Shown here in pieces: positions 4,722 to 6,940 of a stretch of DNA of 6,940 bases. The notes under the pieces were generated by a model. That model searched no databases. It was not told where the DNA came from and saw nothing but the letters and a program-made list of their open reading frames with translations. How positions within the stretch are numbered: position 1 is the stretch's first letter; the number at the start of each line of letters is the position of its first letter. This DNA comes from Calditrichaceae bacterium (lineage in GTDB: Bacteria > Calditrichota > Calditrichia > Calditrichales > Calditrichaceae), in assembly GCA_024763405.1 (NCBI GenBank), contig JANTFQ010000130.1, positions 1-6,940 of the forward strand, read 5' to 3'. The position numbers and the translations under genes were made by a program.

Positions 4722-6940
4722 ATGAAAAAATGGCCGGCTCTTTTTTTATCCCTTTTATTTTCCGCCTCATTGCTTTTGGCGGGAACGGTAGAAAAAACAT
4801 TCTTTTTTAATGATTATCGGATTATCGAAAAAGGCCCATACCAGCTTATTACGTTTGATGAAACGCGGCTTACCTCTGAAACCGGCGCTCCGCTTTTACC
4901 CTATCATGCGGTTTCACTGCTGCTGCCCCCCGGTGAGCGCGCCGAATCCATTGAAATTCGTACCAGCGGAGAAAAACAAATTTCCGGGTACTTCCAATTA
5001 TTCCCACGCCAGCATTCCCGGCCTTTATCTGTTGACGGTGCGTACCATTTTGAAAAGAACGAAGAAATTTACAACACCGACAAAGTTTATCCTGCCCAGG
5101 CCGCCGGAAACCTGACCACTGCTTTTATGAACGGATATTCATTCGCACTTTCTACCTTTACGCCGCTAAAATTTAATCCCGTTTCGGGAAAGGTTTCGTA
5201 CTATTCGGAGGTGACAGTTGTTGTTCATACCGCATCCGGCTCCAAAGCTCAGAAAGCCCGGGCTCTGTTTAATCCCTCGCGGACGGCTCTGCAGAAAGTT
5301 AAAACCCTTGCTCAAAATCCGCAGCAAATATCTGCTTATCTGCAAAAAACAGCGGACGCAGCGGGCGACTACGAACTGCTCGTGGTTACGCCGTCGCAAT
5401 TTACGGCTGCATTTGACACGCTGGATTATTTTTATCTGAGGCGTGGTTTGCGCTCTAAAATTGTCAGTATGGATTCCATTTATAATTCTATGCAGGCTCC
5501 TACCGAAAAAGAATCCCTGCGTAATTTTATTATTCAGGAATATCAGAATCATCATATCGAATATGTACTGCTCGGCGGCGATGTGGAGCATGTGCCCTAT
5601 GCACCATTTTACTGTGTGGTACAATCGGACCAGCTTTATACCAGTAACGATATTCCGGCAGATTTGTACTATTCCGCTTTGGACGGAAACTGGAATGCCG
5701 ATGGTGATGACCGTTATGGCGAGATTGGGGAAGAAGACCTTCTGCCCGAAGTTGCGGTGGGCCGGCTTTCCTTTAGCGATCAGACGGAATTGAACAGTAT
5801 GCTGCATAAAATTATTGCGTACCAGGATAGTCCTGTTCTGAATGAACTGGATAAACCTCTGCTGGCCGGTGAACATTTATGGTCCGATCCCATTACCTGG
5901 GGCGCTGATTATCTGGACCTGCTCATCGGTTATCATGAAGACAACGGTTACACCACCGACGGCATTCCCGAAAACAGTAATCTGGAAAAACTATACGACC
6001 GCGAACTCTATCCGGACACGTGGAGTGGCGCTACGATAACGGATAAAATCAATCAGGGTAAATCGTTCGTGCATCATTCGGGTCACGCCAATACAACAAA
6101 CGTTATGAAACTCTATAACAGTGATATAACCAACGAAAATTTTTATGGGGCAAACGGTACAACGCATAATTTTACGATGGTTTATACCCACGGTTGTTAC
6201 TGCGGCAGTTTCGACAGTGACGACTGTATCGCCGAACGCATGGTCTGTATTGATAATTTTGCCGCCGCTTTTGTGGGTAATTCCCGCTACGGCTGGTTTA
6301 ACGAAGGCCAGACCGAAGGGCCGTCCGAACACCTGCACCGTGAATTTGTGGACGCCCTTTATTCGGATAAGTACTTTAGAATCGGACGGACACATATGGA
6401 ATCGAAGGCCCAAACCGCGCCCTGGGTAAATGCGCCCGGTCAGTGGGAAGAAGGTGCCCTGCGCTGGTGTTTTTATGATTGTAATGTGCTGGGCGATCCG
6501 GCTCTCGGAATCTGGACCAACGAACCCATTGCGGTGCAGGCCGATTATCAGCACACCATTAAAACCAGCACACCATCGGTCGAAGTTACGGTTACTTCCG
6601 GAGGCAGTGCCGTAGAAGGGTTAACCTGTGTGGTGCTAAAGGATTCTGTTTATCATGGGAAGGGGCAAACCGATGCAGACGGGAAAACCGAAATAGTGTT
6701 TGACCCGCCTTTTGATTCCGAAGGAGATGCCGAAATTGTAATTTCAGGTTATAATTGTAAACCAACGGAATTTTCGCTGATTATTGATAATACGCTAAAC
6801 GTCACTTCTCAAGGACAATTGCCCCGGCAAACCCGCCTGGTTGGAAATTTTCCCAATCCATTTAATCCATCTACAGTTATTAGCTATCAGCTTTCAGCTA
6901 CCAGCGAGGTGAAAATTACAATTTACAATGCGTTGGGACA
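4722..6940 (+). CDS. Gingipain-like C25 cysteine peptidase with T9SS sorting domain (3' end outside window)
   Basis: An uninterrupted frame of 739 codons runs off the right edge. The start at 4722 has AAAGGAG nine bases upstream and gives a signal peptide (MKKWPALFLSLLFSASLLLA, ~1-20). Residues ~21-210 resemble the C25 propeptide region. The caspase-like catalytic domain follows: YELLVVTPSQF, VLLGGDVEHVPY (from 282), DLYYSALDGNWNADGDDRYG (314-333) with likely Ca-binding acidic residues, and EVAVGRLSF (343-351). The dyad is probably His455 (HHSGHAN, 451-457) and Cys492 (THGCYCGSFD, 489-498); C-Y-C-G-S-F aligns with the C-V-N-G-D-F around the gingipain nucleophile. An Ig-like domain spans ~607-695, then a sorting domain begins (NFPNPFNPST, 709-718) and is cut off at NALGQ. 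Gingipain relatives are exported by T9SS, lose their propeptide and cleave extracellular proteins. The glycine after the catalytic His is replaced by Ala. Specificity is unknown. Family call strong. Confidence 0.92.
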   Translation, partial: MKKWPALFLSLLFSASLLLAGTVEKTFFFNDYRIIEKGPYQLITFDETRLTSETGAPLLPYHAVSLLLPPGERAESIEIRTSGEKQISGYFQLFPRQHSRPLSVDGAYHFEKNEEIYNTDKVYPAQAAGNLTTAFMNGYSFALSTFTPLKFNPVSGKVSYYSEVTVVVHTASGSKAQKARALFNPSRTALQKVKTLAQNPQQISAYLQKTADAAGDYELLVVTPSQFTAAFDTLDYFYLRRGLRSKIVSMDSIYNSMQAPTEKESLRNFIIQEYQNHHIEYVLLGGDVEHVPYAPFYCVVQSDQLYTSNDIPADLYYSALDGNWNADGDDRYGEIGEEDLLPEVAVGRLSFSDQTELNSMLHKIIAYQDSPVLNELDKPLLAGEHLWSDPITWGADYLDLLIGYHEDNGYTTDGIPENSNLEKLYDRELYPDTWSGATITDKINQGKSFVHHSGHANTTNVMKLYNSDITNENFYGANGTTHNFTMVYTHGCYCGSFDSDDCIAERMVCIDNFAAAFVGNSRYGWFNEGQTEGPSEHLHREFVDALYSDKYFRIGRTHMESKAQTAPWVNAPGQWEEGALRWCFYDCNVLGDPALGIWTNEPIAVQADYQHTIKTSTPSVEVTVTSGGSAVEGLTCVVLKDSVYHGKGQTDADGKTEIVFDPPFDSEGDAEIVISGYNCKPTEFSLIIDNTLNVTSQGQLPRQTRLVGNFPNPFNPSTVISYQLSATSEVKITIYNALG
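6880..6907 (+). repeat. Degenerate 7-base tandem repeat inside the sorting-domain coding region (copy 3)
   Basis: Four heptamers TTAGCTA, TCAGCTT, TCAGCTA, CCAGCGA encode SYQLSATSE of the peptidase's T9SS domain, in the same phase and domain position as at 2095-2122 and 3739-3766. Confidence 0.55.

Noticed and set aside
4468..4800. Minus-strand open frame of 110 codons
   Set aside because: It overlaps the peptidase start and signal peptide and the structured intergenic element, has low-complexity composition and shows no family features.
5166..5876. Minus-strand open frame of 236 codons, and another at 5991-6554
   Set aside because: Both lie opposite the C25 peptidase frame, which has clear family motifs. 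Their translations show no recognisable domain and are shadows of that gene.

Overview
The window looks like a piece of a chromosome from the FCB group (Calditrichota-, Ignavibacteriota- or KSB1-like; the exact phylum cannot be read from here). The main reason is that four of its five genes end in a C-terminal type IX secretion system (T9SS) type A sorting domain of the NYPNPFNPST...NxLGQ...KMILLR kind, which is characteristic of those lineages. There are no tRNA, rRNA, CRISPR or transposon features.

Layout: (1) the last 18 codons of a T9SS-tagged protein (1-59, +). (2) A 740-aa secreted double beta-propeller (14 Reg_prop-like repeats) with a T9SS tag (81-2303, +), 21 bases downstream and probably cotranscribed. 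(3) An AT-rich gene for a cytoplasmic GNAT/FemAB-like acetyltransferase (2336-3472, +). (4) On the minus strand, 3555-4319, a secreted TlpA/AhpC-like thioredoxin-fold protein with a T9SS tag. Its reading frame is interrupted only by one TGA, which sits exactly where the first cysteine of the CxxC active site belongs. (5) A 402-base divergent intergenic region with a G-rich, foldable segment and a putative promoter. (6) A gingipain-type C25 cysteine peptidase (4722 to the window end, +), open through the right edge and ending inside its own T9SS tag.

The most important point is gene 4. Read with TGA as selenocysteine it is a continuous 254-residue protein with signal peptide, redoxin domain with a U55-G-F-C58 motif, and sorting domain. 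A hairpin with a GGC apical loop starts a few bases after the TGA, with its loop Gs 19 and 20 bases downstream, which fits a bacterial SECIS element. TGA is used as an ordinary stop in gene 1 of the same window, so a wholesale code change is unlikely. This is a candidate exported, surface-sorted selenoprotein; standard gene calling would report only a 128-aa C-terminal fragment and lose the catalytic domain.

How the genes fit together (inference): most of the locus makes exported or surface-attached proteins. The divergent pairing of a thiol/selenol oxidoreductase with a cysteine peptidase could reflect shared regulation or redox maintenance of the peptidase, but the sequence does not prove it. 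The three sorting domains that are visible at this point also share a degenerate 7-base tandem repeat inside the coding sequence.
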